The translations under genes were made by a program, and so were the position numbers. The notes below the pieces were generated by a model. It ran no database searches and was not told the DNA's origin. It saw only the letters and a program-made list of their open reading frames with translations. Below are positions 46,126 to 57,120 of a stretch of DNA of 64,000 nt, one piece after another (within the stretch, counting starts at the first letter, position 1; each line of letters begins with the position of its first letter). Where the stretch lies: contig JAIQDT010005807.1 of assembly GCA_021521415.1 (NCBI GenBank), positions 92,001 through 156,000 of the forward strand, given 5' to 3'. The stretch is from Bidens hawaiensis. Lineage: Eukaryota; Streptophyta; Magnoliopsida; Asterales; Asteraceae.

Positions 46126-47063
46126 TCAAAATTTTATAAATTCTTTAGTTATAAATTTTATATGTTGTTAAAATACTCTTGTCATTTATATACCAATATT
46201 TAAAAAAAACATAAATAAATAAAATTTAAAAAAATAATAAAAATTAACGAGCTCGGCTCGAGCTTTAAGCGAGCCGTGCTTGAGTTTGATTTATTAGCTT
46301 GATAAAGTTAATGAGCCAAACTTGAGCTAGCTCATTTAAGTTCGAGACTGAGCCCGAGCTCGCACTAGCTTAGCTCGATTATAGCCCTACACTAAATTAA
46401 TAAATTAGTGTTTCTTTATGTTACAATTTTTTTATGAAACTAATGTAAACTGTTTCCATTTATACAACTTGAGATGTTTTATTGGTTTAGCACAAAGCCT
46501 CGTAAGAAACATGAATTATTGTTCACTGTTTAATAAAGTTTATTTCCATAATTGTTTGCTGTGGAGGATGGTGAAAGGTAGATAATACAGGTTTTTGACA
46601 CTTTAGAATCTTTAATATCCGCCGTATGTTTGCTTATGAATATGAAATACAATAGGTTTGTGATTTTTTATGAAAAATAATTGTGTGCTCCAACCGGCTC
46701 GACTGGAACGCCATGAAAAGTTCTCCACATTTAGGATTTTACTATCTTTTTTAAACACAAATAAAATGTAACACCTAAAGAGAAAATGAAATAAAGCGAC
46801 AATATGAAAGGTCGAGTTGCCTCCCGGTTAGCGTTAAATTCTGTTAAGGTTTTTTGCTAAACCGTTACCTCATTTTGCATTCTTGACCTAAATGAATTAA
46901 ACTTACTCTCAGAACAAAATTAACATTCAAATCAGTTATGCTATTTTACTCTCATTTCATGTTCAAATCAACATTGAATTGTGATATCAAGATCAATTGA
47001 TGATTTGTGCGTGATTTATATTGATTTTATTAAATAAATATTACACTAAAATAAAAACAAAAA
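46126..47063. other. Intergenic, no gene seen
   Basis: It includes a patch of GAGCTCG/TCGAGC text (46248-46385) that recalls tips of common plant short repeats. The rightmost part is probably the 3' flank of the Harbinger transposase gene; I do not find its terminal repeat. Confidence 0.45.
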
Positions 47064-47730
47064 CTACTCGTCTCCGTCGACACCCTCGTCGTCTTCGTCT
47101 TCATCATCGATCCCGTCTTCGTTTTCATCGTTTCCCTCGTTTTGGTTTTCATTTTCACCAGGCAAACGCCGATTCACCCAAATATGTTGGACCAAATCCC
47201 CCATAAGTGCGTTATGCATTTCTCTTGACCGCACGAAATACGTTTTTTCAAGTCTTTGCTCCATACTTGTTGGAGTTCGTGGTGGATCCGAGTCCGGTAT
47301 GAAATTTGAACATATTTTTCTTCCCTCGTATTTGATGATCATGTTATGCATTATGATACACGCATACATATCACTTTTCATTCGTTCTAACGACCATAGA
47401 CGACAAAATTTTTTAACAAAATGCCAGCGTTGTTGAAGAACCCCAAAACACTTCTCGATATCCTTTCTCAGAGACTCTTGTACTTTCTTACAATGTTGTC
47501 TTTTTTCATCCAACGGGTCTCTAAATGCTTTCACGATAATCACATACTCCGGATATATTCCATCGCCCAGATAGTACCCATTATCGTGGCAGTTATCATT
47601 AGCCCAAAATGAAGCGACGAGAATGGTCCCAGAGATGTACCTCTCCATCACAGGCGATTGTTTTAATACTGTTATGTCATTGTTGGAACCGGGAACACCA
47701 AAGAACGCCGACCAAATCCAAAGGTTGTAT

Positions 47731-49637
47731 TGTAACATCACGGAAAAGATCGGGCCAAAAATGTTAATTTCCAAAGTTAAGGGACTAACTCTGCCAATTT
47801 CCAAACTCCAGGGTCGAAAGTGTAAATTATGTTTTCCTGACCCATCGCGTACCGTGATGGGGTGTCTGACACAACGTGACACGTGTGCCACGTGGCACAT
47901 GGTGGCAACGGTTGCCGCCACGTGGCAACACGTCCGCCACGTGGCGTGGCGCCTGCCACGTGGTAGGTCTATAAGCTGACTGGCCAGGCCTACGTCGCGC
48001 TACGCGACGGGCCTGCCAAGGAACCCATCGCGTACTGCGATGGGGTCCAAAATCAGCTTATAAATAGAGGGCCACGGGTTTGATCCACTCACACCTCAAA
48101 ACACATACATAACTCTCTCTCTAGCTTCTCTCTAAATCTCGAAGTCCGTACCCTCGATCCACCTCAAAATCTGTGCCTCGATTCATCGTTTTCCGTGCCA
48201 TACCTCGATAATTGTGCCACCTCCCGACGATGTTATAAGCAAGAAGATGTTATTGGAGTGACGTCCCGACAAGTTATCTCGTAAAGCGTGCTGACGTGGA
48301 AGAATATTGGTGTGCCTCGTTTTGCGTACCAAAGTAAAGGGTTGATCAAAGCGTGTGTTGATAAAGAAATAGAGTCAAAGTGATGCCCGAGTGAATAGGG
48401 TTTATTGAGCCGACAAAAGGTAGGAATAATGCTCGAATAAAATAATAATAAAAAATTATAAAGGCTTAATACCCCAAGTCGAAGTTATTCTCGATAAACA
48501 AAGAAATACATAACAAAGAAAATAAAGAAAAAGAAAAATGAAATATATATGTGAGTATATATATATGTATATGATTATTCTTTGTTATAATATATATTAT
48601 TTAGGTATAATGAGTATACTTAAATAATAAAGAAAGAAATACGTTTCTTAAATAAGAAAAAACGTAGGATTTTATAAGTAAACTAAAGGTTTATAAATTA
48701 CTATTAAAACTAAAGGTTTTAAAGTAAAAGAGATTTACGAACTAAAGATTCGTCGAGGTAAAGTTTATAAAAGAAGAATAAAGGTCTTAATTCGGATCGT
48801 GTATCCGACTAACAAAAGTTATACTCGTACTATATGTGCGAGATAGCAAGAGAAAGACTCACGGACGGTGTTGGAAGCCGATCCCATTGAAAAGGTGAAT
48901 ACGCCCCACTTTTACAAACTTGTTTTCAAACAAACAAACGTGTTATGTGTAAAAATTTATATCAGACTAAGTGTCTTTAAAAACATTATAAATAAGAGTA
49001 TGAGCCTAGCCCTCAGGCTGTGGTATACGTTTGTCTGGATCCTTACATATGTGGTATGCGGTGGGCACATCGCACCACGCCTGGTCACGACCTCCAGCCA
49101 CGATGGGTCGAACCAAAGTATGTTCGAGTGAGAATGAACTTGTGTATATTTATGGTACCTAAGTACGTCGAAACGCTGCAGTGTTTTGCTGAGGTGACCT
49201 AGTGTAGAGACTCGAGTTTAATGATTGTTTAACTTGATTATTCCTAAGCCAAGATGAGCCGAGGCTTACGTGGTCTCGAGGGGTAGTTAAGTAAAGAAAA
49301 TATTTTTAGCGTCAGCATATTCACCAGCATTTGTTGCTGACGTATTTTAATAACATTTTGCAGGTAACAAAGATTAGAGATTGAGAGACGAAGAAGCTCA
49401 AGAATCCGATGGCTCGGATAATTTTGTTTGAATATTAAAATATGATATTTTTGTATAACTTATAAACAAGTAAATACTAAACGAGACTTTCATCTCGTCT
49501 TTTTGTAATGTAAATATTTATAAGAAAGATCCTTATGTTTTTATAAAGTCTTCCGCGTTAACCCGCTACTCTGATTTATTTACAAATATGGTACCAACTA
49601 TTGATCATACTCCTAGGCCTAAGATGAGGGTGTGACA
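47731..49637 (+). mobile_element. Solo LTR, 1907 bp, inserted in the Harbinger transposase
   Basis: It starts TGTAACATCACGG and ends GGGTGTGACA, with 5-bp flanks TGTAT (47726-47730) and CGTAT (49638-49642), a target duplication with one mismatch. A + strand TATA box (TATAAATA, 48059-48066) is followed by a CT-rich leader (CTCTCTCTCTAGCTTCTCTC). A CACGTGGC-rich cluster at 47880-47962 lies in U3. The TGTAAC...GTGACA tips suggest a Ty3/gypsy LTR. There is no internal region: recombination between the two LTRs has removed it. Short frames inside it are not genes. Confidence 0.85.
47876..47962. promoter_or_regulatory. CACGTGGC-rich cluster (G-box-like) in the solo LTR
   Basis: The motif CACGTGG or its close variants occurs repeatedly within about 85 bp (GACACGTGTGCCACGTGGCA, GCCACGTGGCAACACG, GCCACGTGGCGTGGC, GCCACGTGGTAGG). 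CACGTG is the core of the plant G-box bound by bZIP and bHLH factors. The cluster sits about 100-180 bp upstream of the LTR's TATA box. Confidence 0.6.
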
Positions 49638-50120
49638 CGTATGAAGCAATCGCTTGAAGGCCGATCGTTGGTCCCTTTTGGTCACATCGTGTGTATTGAC
49701 CTCGCGATGCAATTGAACAATTAACATATTCTCGATGCATACAATCTACACTCCCGATCATGCCGGGTAAACCATGCACGTGTGCATGTGCCTCATAAAG
49801 ACGTCGTAGATCGTTCCAGATGGGCTCTCTTTTAGATAATGTGGTCCATATAGTTTTAATATTCCTATATTTTATACAATTTATAAAATCTACCTATACT
49901 ATTAAAACAATAGAGGTTAAGTCAACATGGCCTCTTCCTATTGGTCTATTCTTAAACTTTCCATTTTTATCTATCACTTCTCTATTTTTCATGTGAATAA
50001 AATAACTTTAAAATAAATTAAAATACTAGACAACTCATTGCTATTAAATAAATATATTATTCTGCATTCATTATAACGTAACTATTTTACCCTAATAACC
50101 CAAATTAATTATCCCATATT

Positions 50121-50516
50121 TCACGCCTCCATCCTCTTCCATAGATCTCTCCCTTGATTTCATCGATCCGGCAAATCGACTATCCACCATTGATGAAGTT
50201 GTTCACCATACGTACGTTTAATCTACATCATGTCGCCCTACCATGACTGTGTTAACCAATAATCAACCTTACTACCGGTCAATTATAGCATCAGGTATTA
50301 TTTTTTGTATGTTGATTATTTCACGCCTTCATCCTCTTCCACGAATCTCTCCCTTGATTTCATCGATCCGGCAAATCAACTGTCCACCATCGATGAAGCT
50401 GTCACCATCTGTACGTTTAATCTACATCATGTCGCCCTACACATGACTGTGTTCACCAACGATCAACCTTACTACCGGTCACTTAAAGCATCAATATTAT
50501 TTTTTGTATGTTGATT
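50121..50516. repeat. Direct duplication, two units of 200 bp
   Basis: Unit 1 starts TCACGCCTCCATCCTCTTCC at 50121; unit 2 starts TCACGCCTTCATCCTCTTCC at 50321. They share CTCTCCCTTGATTTCATCGA, GTACGTTTAATCTACATCAT and CCTTACTACCGGTCA. The differences are scattered substitutions and small indels, so the duplication is not recent. No coding role is evident. Confidence 0.85.
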
Positions 50517-51415
50517 CACATGAATGTATATTTTAATTTTTTGATTTCATACACGAATTTAGGCCGCCCACCAGGTGTTCGATTAAATGTCAGTTTATTT
50601 TTTTATTATTTTTTTAATTGATTAATTGATATTTGATCCATCAGATTTAATATAAAGCAACATAACCAGTGATTACGGATTTAATTCTATCATAATTGGG
50701 TCTAATTTTAGATTTATGGGAATTGGCTGATTGACTAATTAAAAAACAACCTAACCAGTGATTAAGTATTTAAATATATCATAATTGGTTCTAATTTTAG
50801 ATGTATGGGAATTGATAATTCATAACAATTATCACAATTCATATCAGTTACAAAATTATTGAATTGATATGATTAATTATATTAATGGTAATATATAAAT
50901 TACTAACTTATTCTTGTACATTACTAACTTTATGCTCTAGCTTGAAATATTATGTAGATTTAAACATATCAATTTTAATTATATTGTAATTATAATCATG
51001 TTAAAAACATTATAGTACCCATATTTAAATCACATACAAATCAAATTAAATTCTAATTAAATGTGTTAAAAAACAAAACATTAAAAATCCTCAATTATTA
51101 TATTTTCTAATTTTCTTCCATGTTTCAAGCTATTTTAAAATCCCTAATTTTATTATGTAAATAAATTACATTTATACCTTTCATTTTTATTCAACTATCA
51201 AAAAATTCAAACATCTACTACTTATGTATATATACTCTAACCTTCACACAATAATTCTCACACCATCACACCGGATTTAGCAAAATCGTATTTGTTTCTT
51301 TATAAGGTATATTTTTTTGGTCGTGCATATATAATTCATTTTTTTACTTGTTTGGTTCAAACTATAATTATTTAAAAATTAATAGTTTGTTTATTTTTAT
51401 TTTTTCACAACCAGG

Positions 51416-51576
51416 ATGATGGAGCCAACAAACATTACAATGTTGAACCAGTTGGATGTGCTTAACAATGATTGTGTCCTCAAGGTTCGTATTTTAAACC
51501 TATGGCGTCTCAAGGACAATAATCAACCCGAAGAAGATTGGTCGATAGAGATAATTTTGCAAGACGAATTGATATT
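51416..51576 (+). pseudogene. RPA1-like (OB-fold, DUF223) first coding exon in the Helitron relic
   Basis: From the ATG at 51416 the peptide is MMEPTNITMLNQLDVLNNDC then VLKVRILNLWRLKDNNQPEE and DWSIEIILQDEL, which is the start of the RPA70-like domain found in plant Helitron-associated proteins. The similarity ends after about 54 residues; the rest of the open frame to 51715 is AT-rich filler. A 5' leader exon may end near 51305 (AAG|GTATAT) with an acceptor at ACAACCAG|G just before the ATG. Later exons are not recognisable. Confidence 0.65.
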
Positions 51577-51715
51577 GTTACATAAAAATAAATATCTTAC
51601 CATAATCCGGACTTTTATTTTTATTTCAAATTACACATTCATTAATTTTAGTATATTATTCACACAATTTTGTAATAATTATTGGATGGTGAATGTTTTT
51701 ATATTTATTGATTAG

Positions 51716-54700
51716 GTTTTCACCGATTTTGTACAAATACACATTTATATGTTTTTCTGGTAAGGTTAAATCATTTTCCGGTAAGGTTTTATATTTATTT
51801 TAATTATTATATGATTTTGTTATAATCCCTTTAGGTTGTATATCAATGGATATTTTCATTATTTCGTTTTTCCGGTAACGCGATTCAAATTTTCCGGTTA
51901 TAAATTATAACATCAATTTTACATTTGTTCACATAATTCAAATCTTCCATAATTGGTAATTTATTTATTATGTGATATTATTTTAATATTTAATTTAATC
52001 ATTTTAGGTTATTGTCCCCAACTTGATATAATTGATTGAGGATTTGTTGATAAGATGTCTTATTTTTTGTTTAATGTTAATGCATATTTTTGTTATTATT
52101 CATGTATTTATTATTTTTTCACAATTCATGTAATTTAATTGATTATTATATAATCCGGAAATGAAATTTAGTTGATCATTCTATAATACATTAAATTAGT
52201 TATAGTAAGATAATCAATCTTATATTGTTGTTGGTCAAAGTCCAATTAAATCACTAATCTCAACGCAATTTAAAACATTATTATACTTTTCAATATTATC
52301 GTGTTTAACATTTTAAAATAATACACATTTAGTATGATATTTTAGAAACCGATTTTCACCATTCAAATTCAGATTATCACTATTTATATGAAGTTTACAA
52401 AAATGTGTTACATAGTTTGACTTTCAACAGTTATTCAAAAACCGAAATTTAATGAATTTGACCTTTTCATAAATTTTTAATATTAATGCCTTAAATAAAA
52501 AAAATATTTTTAATAAAGTTTCTAAATATTTCAAGTTATTATGATTTTAATGTCAATTTCAACTAAATCTATTAATATATTAATCCCTAAACACCAAAAA
52601 TAAAATATATAATAAAATGTACATTTATTTAATTCGGTTTTTATATAATACCTTTAATTTATGGTTAATATTCATAACACATTTAAACCCATATTTCTAT
52701 TTTTTATATTTGACCATTTTTTAATTATGTCTAAATTTCAAGATTCATACCTTTAGTAAAATTCACATATTTTCTATAACATATTAAATATGGAATTTTA
52801 AAAATTAAATACAAACTTTTACAAATTGAATGTCAAATTAATGTATAAAATAAAACCCCATTTTAATATTACAAAAATAAAATAAAAATCATTTTTTTTA
52901 CATATTAATGTCAAAAATTGACTAATTAACGAATTTGATATTAAATGTAATTATGTCGAAATTATTTATTACAATACAACTGTACTAAATATTTTTTTGA
53001 AGTTTACTAATAATTTTTTTATTCATAAAAGTAAACTCTAGAATTGAATATAATAGATCTAACAAAAAACTTATTGAATGTTTCTTATATAAAAGCTAAA
53101 ATAAAAATTATTTTATAACAATTTATATATTTATTGATAATAGTTTTTATATAATTATATGTTTTTGTTCATATACAAAGCATGTATATTTTTTACATTT
53201 CAAATCTTATTAACAAACACTACAATTATAATATGTCAAATTCTAGCAATAATCTATTTGTAGTCGTATCTCAAACTCAACAAACATTATTTAACCAAAT
53301 CTCATTGACATTTACAAGATTTTGATACTTTACAATCTTAGAAAAGTTTATAATTTTTTATTTGACAATTTTATAATTATGTCTAAATGTCAAGATGCAT
53401 ATGCCTAAAAATAGCATCAATTGACTTCCTGAATTTCTGTACCTTAAGCATTTTATTATTTCATCATTATTATCAAATTAACTCACTTTCTATTGTTACA
53501 ATATTTTATAAAATACAAAACCATTATTGTTAGAGTCAAAAATCAATCTTCGTTTTATATCAATAATAATCATATTATCAAAATTATTGTTATATTAAAT
53601 ACAATTACTTAAAAAATTGATTCGTATTAATTAATTATTTTTATTAAATGTTACACTTTTAATTATGGTATCAAAATATATCAATACCTTATTCTTAACT
53701 AGAAATAAAAATTATTTGTAACTTTCAACTTATATTCGTTTAAATAAAATTAATTATAAAGTTTCTTTAATAGTATCAACCATATTCATATATATCATCT
53801 ACTAATTTATGTTTTAATTCTTATTTTAATCACTATATTTGTTGTACAAAATGATAATACTTTTTGACCTAATATAAGTTTTGACTTCAAATCAATTCTT
53901 AAGTTGATAACATTTAATTTACATTATATATTATATTTTTAAACACCTAAAATAATGCATAAAATGATTTTAACATAATTGTCAAACAAATAGTGGTTGC
54001 TGAAAATAAAACATGTTTTCTCCTTAATCTATAAACTTTTTCCCTGTAAAATAACCATTAGTGAACATGGAATGTTTTCTTAGTTTATTCATATTATTCC
54101 CATAATGAAAAAAAACAATTTTTAATTATTCCTATGTTTAAGTTTTAACGAAATTAAATTTCTATTTTCATCACCACCAAATTAGCATGTATGAAATATG
54201 ACGAAAAGTTTAATCTTTTGAGTGGATGCAATTTGTCTAAATGGGTAAAAATACATCTACAAAGATACTGTTTAAATGGATACACATTAAAAAAAGCATA
54301 AAAGCTAAAGATCACAATCTATTAAAACAATATTAGATTATTATTATTATTATATGTGTTCAATAATTATTTAACATAATTATCCACAAAGGAGTTATAA
54401 AAAAGTGGATGAAAAAGCTTTCCCTATTTTTTAAATGATATATATTAGGAATCAACTATATATCAACTATACTTGAATGAAAATTAACATGTTATTGAAT
54501 ATTGATTAAGAATTTATTTTGAAAATCAATTAATTATAGTATTATGAAAGACTAAATTTAGGTTTTAGATTGTCATAACTTGTTTTGTAACATAATTTTA
54601 AAATATACTTATAAAAAGAAATGTCTTAGATATTATTCATCTTTTAACATTGACGTGCAACAAATATTTAAATTGATGTGTAAATAAACACGAGTACTAT

Positions 54701-55029
54701 CTTAGAGTAAATAACATTACGGTTATTGATGTGTAATAAATGTCTTATATAAAGTTCATCTTTTGAATCAACATTGAGTTAGAAGTTTTGTTGAATCGAA
54801 ATTGTAAAATTGTTTAGTTGATTTGGGGACTAATTTTTTTGTTTGCTTCTTATTATACTCATGATATAAGTTATAAAATATTTTGATTTTTAATTTATCT
54901 TTGTTAGTCTTTTTTATGATTTTGTATTTGATTTAAATAAGTTATGATATCTTATAATTCATGTAAAATTATCATTTATTTATAAATACAACATTTGCAT
55001 TTCATTATTTATAAATAATACAACGTCAT
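51716..55029. other. Very AT-rich interior of the Helitron relic, no gene seen
   Basis: About 3.3 kb of strongly A+T-rich sequence with no supported reading frame on either strand. It may contain badly decayed Rep/helicase sequence or unrelated insertions without clear ends. Confidence 0.5.
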
Positions 55030-55760
55030 TATAGATATAATAGATGATCTTTTGATTGGTGATTTATCCGATCCTATTTCTGATCTGATTGAATTTGTAT
55101 ATCCAGCATTATTGGAAAATTTTAATGATATTTCATATTTTTTCAAGAAATGGTCATACTTGCACCTTTAAATGTGGTTGTCCAAGACATTAATAACTGA
55201 ATTTTGTCTTTGTTTCCTAGAGAAGAAGTTAAATATCTTAGTTCTGATAGTATAGACAAGTCTGATAGTGTTGGTCATGGTTTCAATCCAGCATTACACG
55301 CACCAAATTTTCTAAATGGTTTAAAGATGTCTGGTATGCCTAATCATAGATTGGCTCTAAAAGCTGGTGTGCCAATAATGTTACTAAGGAATATTGATCA
55401 GAAGAACGGTTTATGCAACGAAACCAGATTACAAGTAATTAACTTGGGGATGTGTTTTATCGAAGTAAAGGTTATTTCAGGTACTAACATTGGCTTTCGC
55501 ACTTATATAACTCGTAGTGGTGTAACTCCTTTAGATAAGAAACCACCATTCAAATTGAAACGAAGACAGTTTCCTGTTGCGGTTTGTATTGCAATGACCA
55601 TTAACAAAAGTCAATGAAAATCACTAGCAAGAGTTGGCATATACCTACAAGAACCGGTGTTTACACATGGTTAACTATATGTGACTTTATCACGAGTAAA
55701 GAGTAGAGACGGTGTTAAAATGTTTATATTAGACAAAGAATGTAAAATTACAAATAAAAC
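55030..55760 (+). pseudogene. Pif1-type Helitron helicase, C-terminal part
   Basis: The frame carries FQEMVILAPLNVVVQDINN, a stop at about 55198, then SLFPREEVKYLSSDSIDKSD, FNPALHAPNFLNGLKMSGMP, HRLALKAGVPIMLLRNIDQK, NGLCNETRLQVINLG and FPVAVCIAMTINKSQ, the last being the conserved helicase motif. A stop follows directly (55615-55617), and the continuation (VGIYLQEPVFTHG, LYVTLSRVKSRDGV) includes the final helicase motifs with another stop. The open central part is 55204-55617. The N-terminal Rep and helicase motifs I-III are absent. It is a dead fragment. Confidence 0.88.
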
Positions 55761-55986
55761 TACAAATGTGGTTTATAAGGAACTGTTTAGTATACAAATT
55801 TGAGCGGTAAAAGTGTGACATTGTTGTTGAAGATTAAGATTTGGTTTTGTTGGTAACTTGTATCAAACCCATGGTGTCAACAAAGAAAATATGTATTAAG
55901 ATGTACTACATATTTAAAAGTTTGTACCGAAAAGGAATGGTAAATATGTGAGGAGAGTAAAATCTCCTTATCAATATATTCTATAA

Positions 55987-56094
55987 CTAGTTTAATCCTC
56001 CCGTGTTACGGGGGTTTATTCAAGTTTTTGTTTAATCGTTTTGATATTTTATGATGATATATTTTATTTTTTAACGTAGTTTTGTTTTAATTTA

Positions 56095-56147
<53 letters not shown>

Positions 56148-56803
56148 TTTGTTCTTATATTTTTTAGCGTTTGAGTTTTCTCAATTGAGATGTGTAAGTT
56201 TTTTAGATTTATAACGAACAAACATAAACGGACACGAGCATGTTGATTTTTTCAAATGAACAAACATGAACACAAATATTTGTCTAATGAAAAAGGGGAC
56301 GTTGATGTAGTTGACAATGGTGGGTAGTATCGGAAATTAACCGGCGATGGAGATGAACAGCAACAGAGAACATGTAAAAGAGATAGATTAAATTAGGTTT
56401 AATGATGAAAGTTTTAACCAATAAATGAGATCTTAATAACCCATTTGAGGGCTATTAGGGTTTGGTAAGACCCATAACCCGTGGAAACTATTCTTTGATG
56501 GTTAAGAGGTACTTATTTCACAAATGAGATGTTATAACCCGTTTAGGAGTTATCCGGGTTTGGTGAGACCCATGACCCGCAAAAATTATTGTTTGATTAT
56601 GAAAAAGTTTCATAAATATATGGGATGTTATAACCCATTTAAATACTATCCGGGTTTGGTGAGACTCATACCCATGAATTCGGGTTAAATGCATGAGAAG
56701 CCTTCATTCAGAAATCAAGCAATCTGGTGGCTCTAGAGAATGGGAGAACAACCTGAAAGCGACACGTATAATTTTATGTTAGACAATTATATAGATAGTT
56801 AGA
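55987..56803 (-). mobile_element. Non-autonomous Helitron, copy 2, in the GS1 upstream region
   Basis: On the - strand it starts A|TCTAACTATCTATATAATTG at 56803 and ends with hairpin CCCCCGTAACACGGGAG (55998-56014) and CTAG|T at 55987. The body matches copy 1 throughout, including three 'TATAACCC(A/G)TTTA' repeats (about 56425-56690). It is longer mainly because of an (AT)n run at 56107-56145. Its CTAG is shared with the 3' end of the Helitron relic on the other strand. Confidence 0.85.
56107..56145. repeat. (AT)n microsatellite
   Basis: Uninterrupted AT dinucleotides inside Helitron copy 2; copy 1 has only a short ATATGTAT at the same place, so the expansion came after the two copies separated. 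Confidence 0.95.
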
Positions 56804-57026
56804 TTATATATAATTAGGATATCGAACTTATATATCTAGTGAAACTTACTATTGGTAGACCACACCACAGGTATTATATATTTTGATAATTATTAAAAAC
56901 ATTAAAGAGGAATATATTTTGATCAATATCTTGTTTGTTTTAAAAGCATTAAATTCAGAAAAAAAGCAAACTCCGGTTATAAAAACGCACGACCAACTTC
57001 CTTCAATTTGCAACTCCTCCATACTG

Positions 57027-57058
<32 letters not shown>

Positions 57059-57120
57059 TACTCCTGTTTCATCATCCCAACTCCCAAGAAGTTACTTACA
57101 TTCGGTTGGTCCTCATAGTC
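56804..57120 (+). promoter_or_regulatory. GS1 proximal upstream region and 5' leader
   Basis: Only 317 bp separate the Helitron from the GS1 ATG. TATA-like text (TATTATATATTTTGATAA) is present at about 56873-56890. An (ATT)n microsatellite at 57027-57057 lies in the likely 5' UTR, 64 bp before the ATG. A short frame at 56883-57137 overlaps the ATG in another frame and is not supported as a gene. Confidence 0.55.
57027..57057. repeat. (ATT)n microsatellite in the GS1 5' leader
   Basis: About ten uninterrupted ATT units lie just upstream of the start codon, in the likely leader. Length variation here would alter leader length. Confidence 0.92.

Larger units (their letters stand above)
47064..49862 (-). 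pseudogene. PIF/Harbinger DDE transposase, split by a solo LTR
   Basis: Upstream part (49638 to about 49862): REPIWNDLRRLYEAHAHVHG then GLPGMIGSVDCMHREYVNCS and GQYTRCDQKGPTIGLQAIAS, with the first catalytic Asp in SVDCMH. Downstream part (47064-47730): NLWIWSAFFGVPGSNNDITV with the second Asp, NGYYLGDGIYPEYVIIVKAF, then the third acidic residue in RKDIEKCFGVLQQRW, and an acidic Asp/Glu-rich tail. It is the plant transposon protein / HARBI1-like nuclease fold. The reading frame is continuous across the insertion once the 1907-bp LTR and one target copy are taken out. The N-terminus beyond 49862 is missing, next to the Helitron relic that begins at 49889. Confidence 0.9.
49889..55990 (+). mobile_element. 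Old Helitron relic with RPA-like exon and helicase C-terminus, ~6.1 kb
   Basis: The proposed 5' end is A|TCTACCTATACTATTAAAAC (close to the TCTATACTATTAAAA start of many plant Helitrons). The proposed 3' end is CTAG|T at 55987-55990, preceded by a 6-bp-stem hairpin AGGAGA...TCTCCT (55951-55968), 18 bases before the end. Inside are an RPA-like OB-fold exon (51416) and the C-terminus of the Pif1-type Helitron helicase (about 55030-55760). Most of the Rep-helicase protein is missing or decayed past recognition. The coding content is firm; the ends are inferred. Confidence 0.6.

Noticed and set aside
48868..49131. Frames of 60-87 codons in the solo LTR
   Set aside because: They lie within a bounded LTR with target duplications and show no protein family features.
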